A stretch of 64,000 nucleotides of DNA from Polaromonas sp. A23 (GTDB taxonomy: Bacteria; Pseudomonadota; Gammaproteobacteria; Burkholderiales; Burkholderiaceae_C), in NCBI RefSeq assembly GCF_002001015.1, contig NZ_MUNO01000026.1, positions 310,001 to 374,000 of the forward strand. Reading direction: 5' to 3'. Numbering within the stretch: the stretch's first letter is position 1; each line of letters starts with the position of its first letter. This document shows, in pieces, positions 16,810 to 24,733 of this stretch. The position numbers and the translations under genes were made by a program. Under the pieces are notes generated by a model. It was not told the origin of the DNA, did no database searches, and saw only the letters and a program-made list of their open reading frames with translations.

Positions 16810-18287
16810 GGGAGCTCTCTACTTGTGTGGGAGGAGGAGGCCACCACCGCATGCACGGCGCGGTGGAGGTCTTGTACAACGGCGTCGGACGCGGGACCAT
16901 CGACCACCAGCGTGACCAGAGACCAGTGTTGTTGGGGGTGAAGCAATTGCGACCACAGCCGTGCGGCCAGATCGGGCGCAACCTGCGCGTCCGATTGGAA
17001 CCAGGTGACCGCGGTTTGCGCGCCTGCTTGCAGCGTGACCACGCGGTAGTCGCCGTGGCGTGTGCTTATTCGCGTCTGTTGTTCAATGTGTACGCCCTGT
17101 GCCAGCAGACACAGCTCGGGTGCGTGGTGCGCGCGCCAGTTGTTGCTTTGCACGACCAACAGGCTTCCACGTGTGCCGCGCAGATTAAAACGCTGCTTTT
17201 CGGCAATGGTCGCGCCGTAACCCAACACCAGGTTTTTCTCCTGGCTGGACAGTGCAACGGACTCCGCCTGCAACTGCGCGGGCCAGTTAAGTGCCTGCAG
17301 GTTTGCGGGAGCCTGCACTTGGCGCGTGGGTGTGGGCAACAGCGCAATACTGGCGATCAGTCCCGCCAGCAGCGTGTAGGTTTGCCACCGTAGTTGGCGT
17401 ACCTGACTCGCCGACAGCGGAGCCATGACCGGGCCGCGGCACAGCCAAAAGTTGACCGCACCCACCAGCGCCAGCGCCAGCAACCCCAAAGACGTATGAG
17501 CCATGTCGACCAGCAAGGGCGGGGCCTGGTGATGCATGGCCACGACCAGGGCGGTCACCCGCAATGCATTGAAACCCACGGCAATGGCGGCGCTGAAAGC
17601 TCCCGCCAGCCACCACCGCTGCGCCATGGCTTGAGGCCAGGCCAAACGTGCACACAGCCACAGCGCCATGGCATACCACAGCGTACGCACACCACTGCAG
17701 GCGCTGGCCACATCGGCCACGCCGTTCTCGGTGACGATGATGGATTCCACGGTGACATTGCCCACGCCCAGCGCGTGCAGCAATGGCGCCACCGCGTGCG
17801 CCGTCCACAAGCGCAGTGGCAGACCCAGGTGTGCGTCGATGTGTGCTTGTATGGGCAGGCACAACAGCGTCACCAGCAACAGCACCAGGCGCTGGCGCCA
17901 GGTAGCCGCATCCATATAGGTGGCGCTGATCGCATAGAGCAACAGCAACGCGGCCGTGGCTTGGATGAAATGCACATCGGTGCTGATGCGGGCGATGGCT
18001 GCGAACGTGGCGCCGACCAACACAATCGGCAATGCACGGGGGTGGGCTTGTGATGATGGCGCTTTGCGCACGAAATCGAAAAAAACCAGCAAGATCAGAC
18101 CCATGAGGACAACCCGTTGCACGGCATGTGTGGGTTGTTCCAGCGCAAAGAACATCCAACGCAAGGGCTCGAAACTGGCGATCAGCCACGCCGCCAACAT
18201 TGCGTAACGCCGCCAACGCAAGTCCCTGGTGATCGCACGTGGACCGTTGCTTAGCGCGGGCAGGATTGAGTACGTTGCCGCGCTCAT
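16806..18287 (-). CDS. Exosortase fused to EpsI-like domain
   Basis: A 493-residue inner-membrane protein. Residues 25-310 hold about eight membrane segments with the exosortase catalytic triad: Cys197 (ASACSGVRT), Arg243 (FNALRVTAL) and His264 (DMAHTSLGLL). Exosortases are transpeptidase-like enzymes that cleave PEP-CTERM tails at the outer face of the inner membrane. The C-terminal 180 residues resemble EpsI/DUF3485 (WRAHHAPELCLLAQGVHIE), making this a fused form. The frame opens at 18371, but MSAATYS at 18287 has AAGG upstream and the first 28 residues are dropped. It overlaps the substrate gene by ATGA and follows the lipid kinase gene by 43 bases. Confidence 0.85.
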   Translation of the reverse strand: MSAATYSILPALSNGPRAITRDLRWRRYAMLAAWLIASFEPLRWMFFALEQPTHAVQRVVLMGLILLVFFDFVRKAPSSQAHPRALPIVLVGATFAAIARISTDVHFIQATAALLLLYAISATYMDAATWRQRLVLLLVTLLCLPIQAHIDAHLGLPLRLWTAHAVAPLLHALGVGNVTVESIIVTENGVADVASACSGVRTLWYAMALWLCARLAWPQAMAQRWWLAGAFSAAIAVGFNALRVTALVVAMHHQAPPLLVDMAHTSLGLLALALVGAVNFWLCRGPVMAPLSASQVRQLRWQTYTLLAGLIASIALLPTPTRQVQAPANLQALNWPAQLQAESVALSSQEKNLVLGYGATIAEKQRFNLRGTRGSLLVVQSNNWRAHHAPELCLLAQGVHIEQQTRISTRHGDYRVVTLQAGAQTAVTWFQSDAQVAPDLAARLWSQLLHPQQHWSLVTLVVDGPASDAVVQDLHRAVHAVVASSSHTSRELP

Positions 18288-18330
18288 GTGGCGCCTTGAC
18301 TGGCAGATGGGTGGTGTTCGCTGACCAAAT

Positions 18331-18729
18331 TTACAGCCCCTTTCCCAAATAGGGCCAGAAGGTGATGACACCGGTGGCTACTGCTGCGCAAGCCGCTATC
18401 AACACACTGCCGGCCGCAAGATCTTTTGCACATTTGACTGCCAATGAGTACTGTGGGGACACCACATCGCAGAGCGACTCAACGGCTGTGTTCATGGCCT
18501 CTGCCATCCACACCATAGTCATCGCGCCAATCAGCCAGCGCCAATCACTGGCGTTCATTCGACACCACACGGCCAACCCGGTCACGAGCACCGTGGCGAT
18601 CAGATGCAGCCAAGCGTTGTGCTGTGTTTTAAGCATCAAAGCCAAGCCTTCGAAGGCATAGCCAAAGCTCTTGAAGCGTGCGGTCAGAGTGAATCGCTGC
18701 GACGCGCCGGCGTGAGGGACTTCTTTCAT
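18331..18729 (-). CDS. Diacylglycerol/undecaprenol kinase family protein (cassette copy)
   Basis: A 132-residue small membrane kinase of the DagK_prokar family. The N-terminal amphipathic FKSFGYAFEGL is followed by QHNAWLHLIAT. Catalytic-type residues lie in EAMNTAVESLCDVVSPQYSLAVKCAKDLAAGSVLI, and there are three hydrophobic segments. The family phosphorylates diacylglycerol or undecaprenol. A second, more divergent paralogue is at 46884-47375. Its position between the Ldi-like and exosortase genes suggests a lipid-linked role in the same system. The substrate is not predictable. Confidence 0.85.
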   Translation of the reverse strand: MKEVPHAGASQRFTLTARFKSFGYAFEGLALMLKTQHNAWLHLIATVLVTGLAVWCRMNASDWRWLIGAMTMVWMAEAMNTAVESLCDVVSPQYSLAVKCAKDLAAGSVLIAACAAVATGVITFWPYLGKGL

Positions 18730-18856
18730 GTTTCATCCTTCTTATTCACCAGCCGCCACGCCTGGGCAGCACATGTTCGTCGAACCGTGCACACCCGCAT
18801 AACCTGCAAGCCATACAAGCAGCCCCATACCGCGGCCATCAAGATGCAACAAGCCA

Positions 18857-20782
18857 TCACAGCGCGCCGGCCGGTTCTAGCGTCAAACAGGTGCGTCCAG
18901 CCAGCGGAACCTGCAAGCGCACCTGACCCATGTCGTCCGCCAGCACCTGCGTCAGGCTTGCACCTGTCACCCGATAGGCTGCTAACGGACGCAAGCCCGA
19001 CACACCCAGGCTCTGAACGCCATCGCCGGCTCCGCCGTAAAGCACCGCTTGCAAAGATCCGCTTGCATCATCGGAGTGCGCTGCTGCAACCAGCACGTCG
19101 GGATAGGACAGGTTTTCCAACCGAGGACCTTTTGATGGAAGTGGGTTGCTGATCAAGTCTCGAAAACTGTTGCGCCCTCCGGAGAGCGCCATCAACTCGA
19201 CACCATGCGCCCATACCGAGGCCTTACTCCTGTGGGCAACCCCATGCTCGAGAATGGTCGGACACGAGTGCTCCAAGGCATCCATGCAGTTTTGGTACAC
19301 ACACGCATCACCCAACTCTGCCGCCGCCAAGGCCGCCGCTGCGTAGGCACTGCCTCTTGAGAAACCATAGTTTCCTGTGTCGATGGGCCAAAACGCATTG
19401 CGTCGAAGTCGCCCATGACTATCGAACAGCTGACGTCTCAGCAACAGCCATTGGCGACGTGCCAAATCAGGTGCCAGCGCGTTCAAAAAGTAGCAGGGCA
19501 TCGCCAGCGGCATGGCGCCACCCATGGCGGGCAAGGCCAATCCCGTATACGTGGAGCGGCATGGCACGTACCGGCCCTTACCATCCAGAAACTCCGCGTC
19601 CAGATGCCGGCGAAACTGGGGTGCGTGACGGGCCCATTTCGCCTGGCCGTATTGCGCATCGTGGGCACACAGTGCCGTGGCGCCCATGGTGTTGCACAAG
19701 GGATAGACCCAATTGGGTTCGCAGGCCATCAAATAAAAAGGTGCACGTTCGTATTCTTTCTCCAAGTTTGCCAGCAAGGACTCAAAGCTGTGTTCGTAGC
19801 GTCGCCCGTTCGGGTGCGCCAAGGTAAAGGCAGCTGTTTTCGAAAATTCCTGACTTTCTGTGCTCGCCTGGAACAGGGCCATCTGCAGCGCCGCGAAGCC
19901 CGTGAACATGATGTTTTCACGGGCGGTCGGGTCGGGATTCCAACGCAGGTTTCCCCACAGATTTTCCAGCGACCAGTAAGCCCATGTGCGGTGCTGCGTC
20001 TGCTTGTGAAGTAGCTTGCTTTGCGCGTCGCTCATGTATCCGCCCAACGCGGGTGTGAAGCGTGCCTGCGTCACGGCAATGCCATAAGCCAGAAAGTTGA
20101 CTTGATACCGCAGCGCCGCCGTCTGAAATTGATCGCGTTGCTCGAACCCGGAAAATTCATCGACAGGCTGCAGCGCGCGGTCGAGTGCGAATCTCACCCG
20201 TTGCAGATGCTCCAAGGACATCTCTGGTTTTTGGCTTGGTGAGTGGGCTGTGAAGATCGTGTCCAAGCGAGCCGTTTGCCGGACCAAATACTCGTTATCG
20301 ATGCGCCTTTGTCGGCCTGCAAACACGAACCAGGCCAGCATTGACAGGCAGAGAGCCGCAGCAAGCAGCGCGAGCATGCGGTACACGTTATAGACCACTC
20401 CTGGCTGAATGGCGCCATGGCCCATGCTTGCGGCCCACAGGGCCGAGCCGAGCCACACCAACGGGGGCAGCAACACATTGCCCGTGCCAAACCAGATCAA
20501 CAGCGCCAATGCCAAGGCACTCACCGAACACAGCCAAGCAGCGATATGAGCTATGCCGCTGCCTGTGCAGATATCAGCATGCGCCAGAAATCCGCCACCC
20601 GGCACCATCAAACCCAGACCGAAAATCTGCAGAGCGTCCTGATGCGCGACAAGCAGCAAAGCCGAGCCGACCGTCACCAGCAGCAGATACAGCTTTAGAA
20701 GTCGGAAGATCTTTCCATTCGTTACCGGACCGAAAAGCCGTGTGTAGGGTGGAAGTGGAGCGACGCTATTGATTGAATTCAC
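18857..20782 (-). CDS. Membrane-anchored linalool dehydratase/isomerase-like protein
   Basis: A 641-residue protein. Residues 25-155 contain four to five hydrophobic helices (LYLLLVTVGSALLL, ALALALLIWFG, MLALLAAALCLSMLAWFVF). Residues about 260-530 match the alpha/alpha-barrel Ldi domain: YWSLENLWG, NIMFTG (residue 290), and ACEPNWVYPLCN with Cys354 and Cys363 nine residues apart, like the catalytic Cys171/Cys180 pair of Castellaniella Ldi. A short beta-rich tail follows. The start is GTG (20782) with a purine-rich GGGGAAAG upstream. It is the first gene of the exosortase operon. The reaction and substrate are unknown; monoterpene chemistry is not implied. Confidence 0.75.
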   Translation of the reverse strand: MNSINSVAPLPPYTRLFGPVTNGKIFRLLKLYLLLVTVGSALLLVAHQDALQIFGLGLMVPGGGFLAHADICTGSGIAHIAAWLCSVSALALALLIWFGTGNVLLPPLVWLGSALWAASMGHGAIQPGVVYNVYRMLALLAAALCLSMLAWFVFAGRQRRIDNEYLVRQTARLDTIFTAHSPSQKPEMSLEHLQRVRFALDRALQPVDEFSGFEQRDQFQTAALRYQVNFLAYGIAVTQARFTPALGGYMSDAQSKLLHKQTQHRTWAYWSLENLWGNLRWNPDPTARENIMFTGFAALQMALFQASTESQEFSKTAAFTLAHPNGRRYEHSFESLLANLEKEYERAPFYLMACEPNWVYPLCNTMGATALCAHDAQYGQAKWARHAPQFRRHLDAEFLDGKGRYVPCRSTYTGLALPAMGGAMPLAMPCYFLNALAPDLARRQWLLLRRQLFDSHGRLRRNAFWPIDTGNYGFSRGSAYAAAALAAAELGDACVYQNCMDALEHSCPTILEHGVAHRSKASVWAHGVELMALSGGRNSFRDLISNPLPSKGPRLENLSYPDVLVAAAHSDDASGSLQAVLYGGAGDGVQSLGVSGLRPLAAYRVTGASLTQVLADDMGQVRLQVPLAGRTCLTLEPAGAL

Positions 20783-20908
20783 AGACCGATCTTTCCCCGA
20801 AAGGAAAACACCTAACTGATGCGCTCGACTTTCGGTGGGTGCAGTCTGATGTGCGTCTGTGAGGTCTTGATGAACTACGTGAAGTTGAGGTGAAGTCGCC
20901 TGCTAGCC

Positions 20909-21052
20909 ATGGGTTCGCGCAGGCTGACTTTTGCGCTGATGTGCGCCGAACTGCTGGCCGCGCAGCTGCACGGAGAACCCCTGCCCATGGAGGCGCGTCT
21001 GGCAAATGCCCTCTCGCCGGGGCGTTTCAGGCGACTTGACCAGCGATTGTGA
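20909..21052 (+). pseudogene. mnmC: mnmC 3'-end fragment (right direct-repeat copy)
   Basis: This encodes a 47-residue remnant homologous to the MnmC C terminus, ending in a stop at the same point. Compared with the intact gene there are 13 base and 5 residue changes (Gly to Arg, Val to Met, Gln to Glu, Thr to Arg, Pro to Leu). The Gly lost lies in the normally conserved MGSRGLTFA segment. No upstream mnmC sequence precedes it. It is probably the displaced native end, or a donor end, left by cassette insertion. Confidence 0.85.
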
Positions 21053-21058
21053 ACAAAA

Positions 21059-21108
21059 CAGGCTTGCGCCCTTTGTTCGCGGGCGCAAGCAGCTATATAT
21101 TTTGTAGC
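21059..21108 (-). repeat. Dispersed repeat family A, copy A6
   Basis: On the minus strand the core is GCTACAAAATATATAGC, followed by TGCTTGCGCCCG and AAAGGGC. It overlaps the last five codons and stop of the response-regulator gene. Confidence 0.8.
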
Positions 21109-21917
21109 AAATTTTTGAGTTGCCCGGGGTGCAGGGGTTTTTTCAGGTACACCTGCGCACCCGAGAAGCGTGCCCGCAAGCCTTGCTGCCAGTTGGGTGC
21201 CGAGCCGGTCACAAACATATGGGCAATGGCCGGCCGGGTGTTGTCCACCGCCTTGACGAGTTGCCAGGGGTCCATGTCGGACAGGCCGAGGTCCACCGTC
21301 ACGAGGTGGTAGGCATGGGTGTTCAGGAGCACCAGCGCCTCGATGCCGGTGGCCGCTTCGTCCACCTCGTGCAGACCGGCCGCGGCAAGCTTGGCACGCA
21401 GATACAAGCGGTCATCGCGCCCGCGATCAACCAGCAGCACACGGCGTCCTGGCGCCGGCAATTCGCCAGGCTCCAACGGCAGGGGCTGGGTGTCGTCACC
21501 GGTTTCGTCGAGCAGCACGTCGAGATCGTGCTCATGGGAGATATCCAGATCAATCGGTGCGGACGCGGAGGCAGCCGGCGCGAACTCCTTGTCCATCGCG
21601 TCCAGTACGGCCGACCATTTGACCGGTGCCGGAAAAACGCGCCAGGCTTCAAGCGGGGCATCTTCGCCAACCCAGATCAGCTTGACGGCGTCATGAGAGG
21701 GGTTGGCAAGCTCCAGCACGGCCTCCCAGCTCTCGCCGTCAATGATGAGGACGTCCGGTGCATGAACAGCCTCGGCGGTCTGTGCTGTCCAGGCCGTATA
21801 AACGACATCGCGGGACTCTGACAGGCGGAGCATGGACTCCAGCGCATGGCGCTCAGCGTCGCTGAACCCGTAATACTTGACGAATATCCGCTTCACTGGT
21901 CCGCCTGTGTTTGTCAT
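21093..21917 (-). CDS. Response-regulator-like protein with C-terminal receiver domain
   Basis: A 274-residue protein. The C-terminal 120 residues form a CheY-like receiver: RRVLLVDRGRDDRLYLRAKL, phospho-acceptor Asp in LVTVDLGLSDMD, switch Thr in HMFVTGSAP, and Lys in VYLKKPLHP. The N-terminal 120 residues resemble a degenerate receiver (VKRIFVKYYGFSDAERHAL ... DVLIIDGESWEAV). No DNA-binding or enzymatic output domain was seen. The frame runs to a GTG at 22016; ATG codons at 22010 and 21917 are alternatives, none with a strong ribosome binding site. The last codons lie in a family A repeat. Confidence 0.7.
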   Translation of the reverse strand: MTNTGGPVKRIFVKYYGFSDAERHALESMLRLSESRDVVYTAWTAQTAEAVHAPDVLIIDGESWEAVLELANPSHDAVKLIWVGEDAPLEAWRVFPAPVKWSAVLDAMDKEFAPAASASAPIDLDISHEHDLDVLLDETGDDTQPLPLEPGELPAPGRRVLLVDRGRDDRLYLRAKLAAAGLHEVDEAATGIEALVLLNTHAYHLVTVDLGLSDMDPWQLVKAVDNTRPAIAHMFVTGSAPNWQQGLRARFSGAQVYLKKPLHPGQLKNLLQNI

Positions 21918-22020
21918 TGCCGTGGATGATACGGGGCTTGTGTCCAATTGTTGCAACAGCGTTGTCCGGATGACACGAAATTCGACCTCCGAAAGCCCGG
22001 AGAGCCGCATAAACACTGGT

Positions 22021-22034
22021 GAATAAGCTTATTC
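22021..22034. promoter_or_regulatory. AT-rich perfect palindrome upstream of the sulfur operon
   Basis: GAATAAGCTTATTC is a perfect 14-base palindrome, 64 bases upstream of the TauE-like gene. LysR-type regulators such as CysB bind AT-rich dyads upstream of cys genes, so this is a candidate operator for the cys operon. The assignment is inference. Confidence 0.35.
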
Positions 22035-22097
22035 GCATAAGCGCAGAACGAATCTGTCGTTTGTTTTTATAAGCAGTACACCTAAAGTGTGCGGCTT

Positions 22098-22889
22098 ATG
22101 CATGATTTTGCTTTTGTCTTTGCCGGCTTCGCCGTCGGCCTCGTGGTGGGTTTGACCGGCGTGGGCGGGGGTTCGCTCATGACCCCCCTGCTGATCTTCT
22201 TTTTCGGCATCAAGCCGCACCTGGCCATTGGTACCGACTTGCTGTTTGCCGCTTTCACCAAGCTCGGCGGCACGGTCAGTCTGGCCCGCACGCGCATGGT
22301 GGACTGGAAAATTGTGGGGCAAACGGCTGCGGGCAGCATTCCGGCTTCACTGCTCACGCTGTATATATTGCACATTGTCGGCCCCGCCAGCCCCGCCGCC
22401 CATGCCGCGATGACCACGACACTGGGCGTGGCGCTGCTGCTCACAGCCACGGCCATGCTCTACAAGGCCGTGTATGGCAAGGCCGCACCGCGCGACATCG
22501 CCCGTGCCGACCTGCACGCCGCCACACAGGCGCGCCACTGGGCGCTGCCGTTGCTGTTCGGCGCGGTCATCGGCAGCCTGGTGACCCTGACCTCGGTGGG
22601 CGCCGGCGCCATCGGTGTCATTGTTCTGATGCTGCTTTACCCCGCCTTGCCGCTGCCGCGCATTGTGGCCGCGGACATTGCCCACGCCGTGCCGCTGACG
22701 CTGGTGGCGGGCCTGGGCCATGCATCCATCGGCTCTGTGGACTGGGTGCTGCTGGCCAAGCTGCTGGCCGGCTCGCTGCCGGGCATCTGGCTCGGTTCGC
22801 GGCTGGTCAACAGCACGCCCGACCGCTGGATACGCTCCCTCCTTTCCCTGCTGCTGGCTTATGCCGGCGCCAAATTAATCGCCATCTGA
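22098..22889 (+). CDS. TauE/SafE-family (TSUP) membrane permease
   Basis: A 263-residue inner-membrane protein with about eight hydrophobic segments. The TSUP signature lies in the first repeat (VGLVVGLTGVGGGSLMTPLLI) and is echoed in the second half (SLVTLTSVGAGAIGVIVL). The family exports sulfite/sulfonates or imports sulfate. As first gene of the cys operon, 25 bases upstream of cysI, a role in sulfate/sulfite movement is likely. ATG 22098 was chosen over the in-frame GTG at 22089. Confidence 0.85.
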   Translation: MHDFAFVFAGFAVGLVVGLTGVGGGSLMTPLLIFFFGIKPHLAIGTDLLFAAFTKLGGTVSLARTRMVDWKIVGQTAAGSIPASLLTLYILHIVGPASPAAHAAMTTTLGVALLLTATAMLYKAVYGKAAPRDIARADLHAATQARHWALPLLFGAVIGSLVTLTSVGAGAIGVIVLMLLYPALPLPRIVAADIAHAVPLTLVAGLGHASIGSVDWVLLAKLLAGSLPGIWLGSRLVNSTPDRWIRSLLSLLLAYAGAKLIAI

Positions 22890-22914
22890 ATCCACTTTTT
22901 GATCTCTGACAGCC

Positions 22915-24723
22915 ATGTATCAATACACCGAATTTGACCGCCAGTTCGTCCAGGCACGCGCTGACCAGTACCGCGACCAGCTGACCCGCTGGCAGGCGGG
23001 CCAGCTGCCTGAAGACGAGTTTCGCCCCTTGCGTCTGCAAAACGGCTGGTATGTGCAGCGTTATGCGCCCATGCTGCGCGTGGCCGTGCCTTATGGCGAG
23101 CTCTCCAGCGCGCAGGTGCGTGTGCTGGCCAAAATTGCCCGCGAGTACGACCAGCCTAACGCCGCCCTGTTCAACGAAGCGCAGGCCAAGCAGGACCAGC
23201 TTGGCCCCGTCAACCTGAAAAACGGCCTGTCCGTCAGCTCAAAACTGACCGCCGGTTACGCCCACTTCACGACACGCCAGAACATCCAGTACAACTGGAT
23301 TCCGCTCGACAAGTCGGCCGACGTGATGGACCTGCTGGCCAGCGTCAGCATGCACGGCATCCAGACTAGCGGCAACTGCATCCGCAACATCACCAGCGAC
23401 GAGCGTGCCGGCATTGCGGTTGACGAAATCGCCGACCCACGGCCTTTTGGCGAGATCCTGCGCCAATGGAGCACGCTGCACCCCGAGTTCGCCTTTTTGC
23501 CGCGCAAGTTCAAGATCGCCATCAGCGGTGCCAAGGAAGACCGCGCCGCCACGGCGTGGCACGACGTCGGCCTGCATCTGGTGCGCAATGCGGAAGGCGA
23601 GCTGGGTTTCAAGGTGCTGGTCGGCGGCGGCATGGGCCGCACACCCATCATCGGCACCGTGATCCGCGAGTTCCTGCCCTGGCACCAGATCATGAACTTC
23701 ATCGAAGCCATCGTGCGCGTGTACAACCGTTATGGCCGCCGCGACAACATGTACAAGGCGCGCATCAAGATCCTGGTGAAAGCCGAAGGCCAGAAGTACA
23801 TCGATGACGTGGAAGCCGAATACAAGCAGATCATGGAGCATGACGGCGGCCCGCACACCATCACGCAGGCCGAGCTGGACCGTGTCGCGGCTTCTTTCGT
23901 GCCGCCCACGCTCAAGTGCGACCGCAAGAGCGCCGATGCGAAGATTGCCAACATCCTGCGCGCTGCCGCGGAAGACGACATCGAGTTCGGCCGCTGGCTC
24001 AAGCAGAACGTCGCGCCGCACCAGAACCCCGACCTGCGCGCCGTGACGCTGTCCTTCAAACGCCTGGGCCAGGCGCCCGGTGACGCGACCGCTGACCAGC
24101 TCGATGTAGCGGCCGACCTGGCTGACCGCTTCAGCGCTGGCGAAGTGCGCGTCACGCACGACCAGAACCTGCTGCTGCCCTGGGTGCGCTGCGACGAGTT
24201 GCCCGAGCTGTGGCGCGCCGCGCGCAAGGCCGGTTTTGCCAAGCCCAATATCCGCCTGCTGACCGACATGATTGCATGCCCCGGCGGCGACTTCTGCTCG
24301 CTGGCCAATGCCCGCTCCATTCCGATCGCCGAGGCCATCACCGAGCGCTACCAGGACATGGACGAGTTGCATGACCTGGGCGAGATCGACCTGCACATCA
24401 GCGGCTGCATCAACTCCTGCGGCCACCACCACAGTGGCCACATCGGCATCCTGGGTGTGGACAAGGACGGCCTGGAGTGGTACCAGGTGTCGCTGGGCGG
24501 CTCGGACGGCTCTGCGCTGAGTGGCAACCCTGTGCCCGGCAAGGTGGTTGGCCCTTCGTTTTCCGCAGCTGAAGTGCCCGAAGTGATTGAGGCCGTGCTG
24601 GACACTTACCGCCGCGAGCGTGAAGCTGGCGAGACCTTTATTTCAACGTTACGCCGCGTCGGCATGGATCCTTTCAAGGAAGCCGCCAAGGGCGCACGTT
24701 TTGCCGCCGCTGTGGCCGCCTGA
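22915..24723 (+). CDS. cysI: Assimilatory sulfite/nitrite reductase hemoprotein (CysI type)
   Basis: A 602-residue siroheme-[4Fe-4S] enzyme reducing sulfite to sulfide. The two duplicated ferredoxin-like halves are visible (TRQNIQYNW and THDQNLLLPW). The cluster/siroheme cysteines are in ACPGGDFCSLA (C-x5-C) and SGCINSCGHHH (C-x3-C). No flavoprotein cysJ is present; adjacent ferredoxin and ferredoxin reductase genes are possible electron donors. A nitrite reductase annotation is possible for such proteins, but the operon with cysH-cysD-cysN argues for sulfite. Confidence 0.93.
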   Translation: MYQYTEFDRQFVQARADQYRDQLTRWQAGQLPEDEFRPLRLQNGWYVQRYAPMLRVAVPYGELSSAQVRVLAKIAREYDQPNAALFNEAQAKQDQLGPVNLKNGLSVSSKLTAGYAHFTTRQNIQYNWIPLDKSADVMDLLASVSMHGIQTSGNCIRNITSDERAGIAVDEIADPRPFGEILRQWSTLHPEFAFLPRKFKIAISGAKEDRAATAWHDVGLHLVRNAEGELGFKVLVGGGMGRTPIIGTVIREFLPWHQIMNFIEAIVRVYNRYGRRDNMYKARIKILVKAEGQKYIDDVEAEYKQIMEHDGGPHTITQAELDRVAASFVPPTLKCDRKSADAKIANILRAAAEDDIEFGRWLKQNVAPHQNPDLRAVTLSFKRLGQAPGDATADQLDVAADLADRFSAGEVRVTHDQNLLLPWVRCDELPELWRAARKAGFAKPNIRLLTDMIACPGGDFCSLANARSIPIAEAITERYQDMDELHDLGEIDLHISGCINSCGHHHSGHIGILGVDKDGLEWYQVSLGGSDGSALSGNPVPGKVVGPSFSAAEVPEVIEAVLDTYRREREAGETFISTLRRVGMDPFKEAAKGARFAAAVAA

Positions 24724-24733
24724 GGAGAACTGC

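Larger units (their letters stand above)
13795..20908. mobile_element. Putative acquired cassette with exosortase, VIT and Ldi-like genes
   Basis: A 7.1-kb segment bracketed by direct copies of the mnmC 3' end. It carries only one four-gene minus-strand operon, whose products are unrelated to the surrounding housekeeping genes. No integrase, transposase or terminal inverted repeat was seen, so entry by homologous recombination or by a lost recombinase are both possible. The island status is inferred from the repeats and gene content, not from measured composition. Confidence 0.6.
20909..21108 (+). repeat. Direct repeat, right copy (mnmC fragment plus family A repeat)
   Basis: Pairs with 13651-13851. 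Homology covers the mnmC 3' end and continues into the following family A element, which in both copies contains AGCTATATATTTTGTAGCAA or its close variant. Confidence 0.8.

Noticed and set aside
20903-21088. Short antisense frames over the mnmC fragment
   Set aside because: The homologous copy within intact mnmC shows the plus strand is the coding one.
23239-24441. 400-residue antisense frame opposite cysI
   Set aside because: It is a shadow of the high-GC cysI coding bias; residues are dominated by Ala, Val, Gly, His and Asp without domains.
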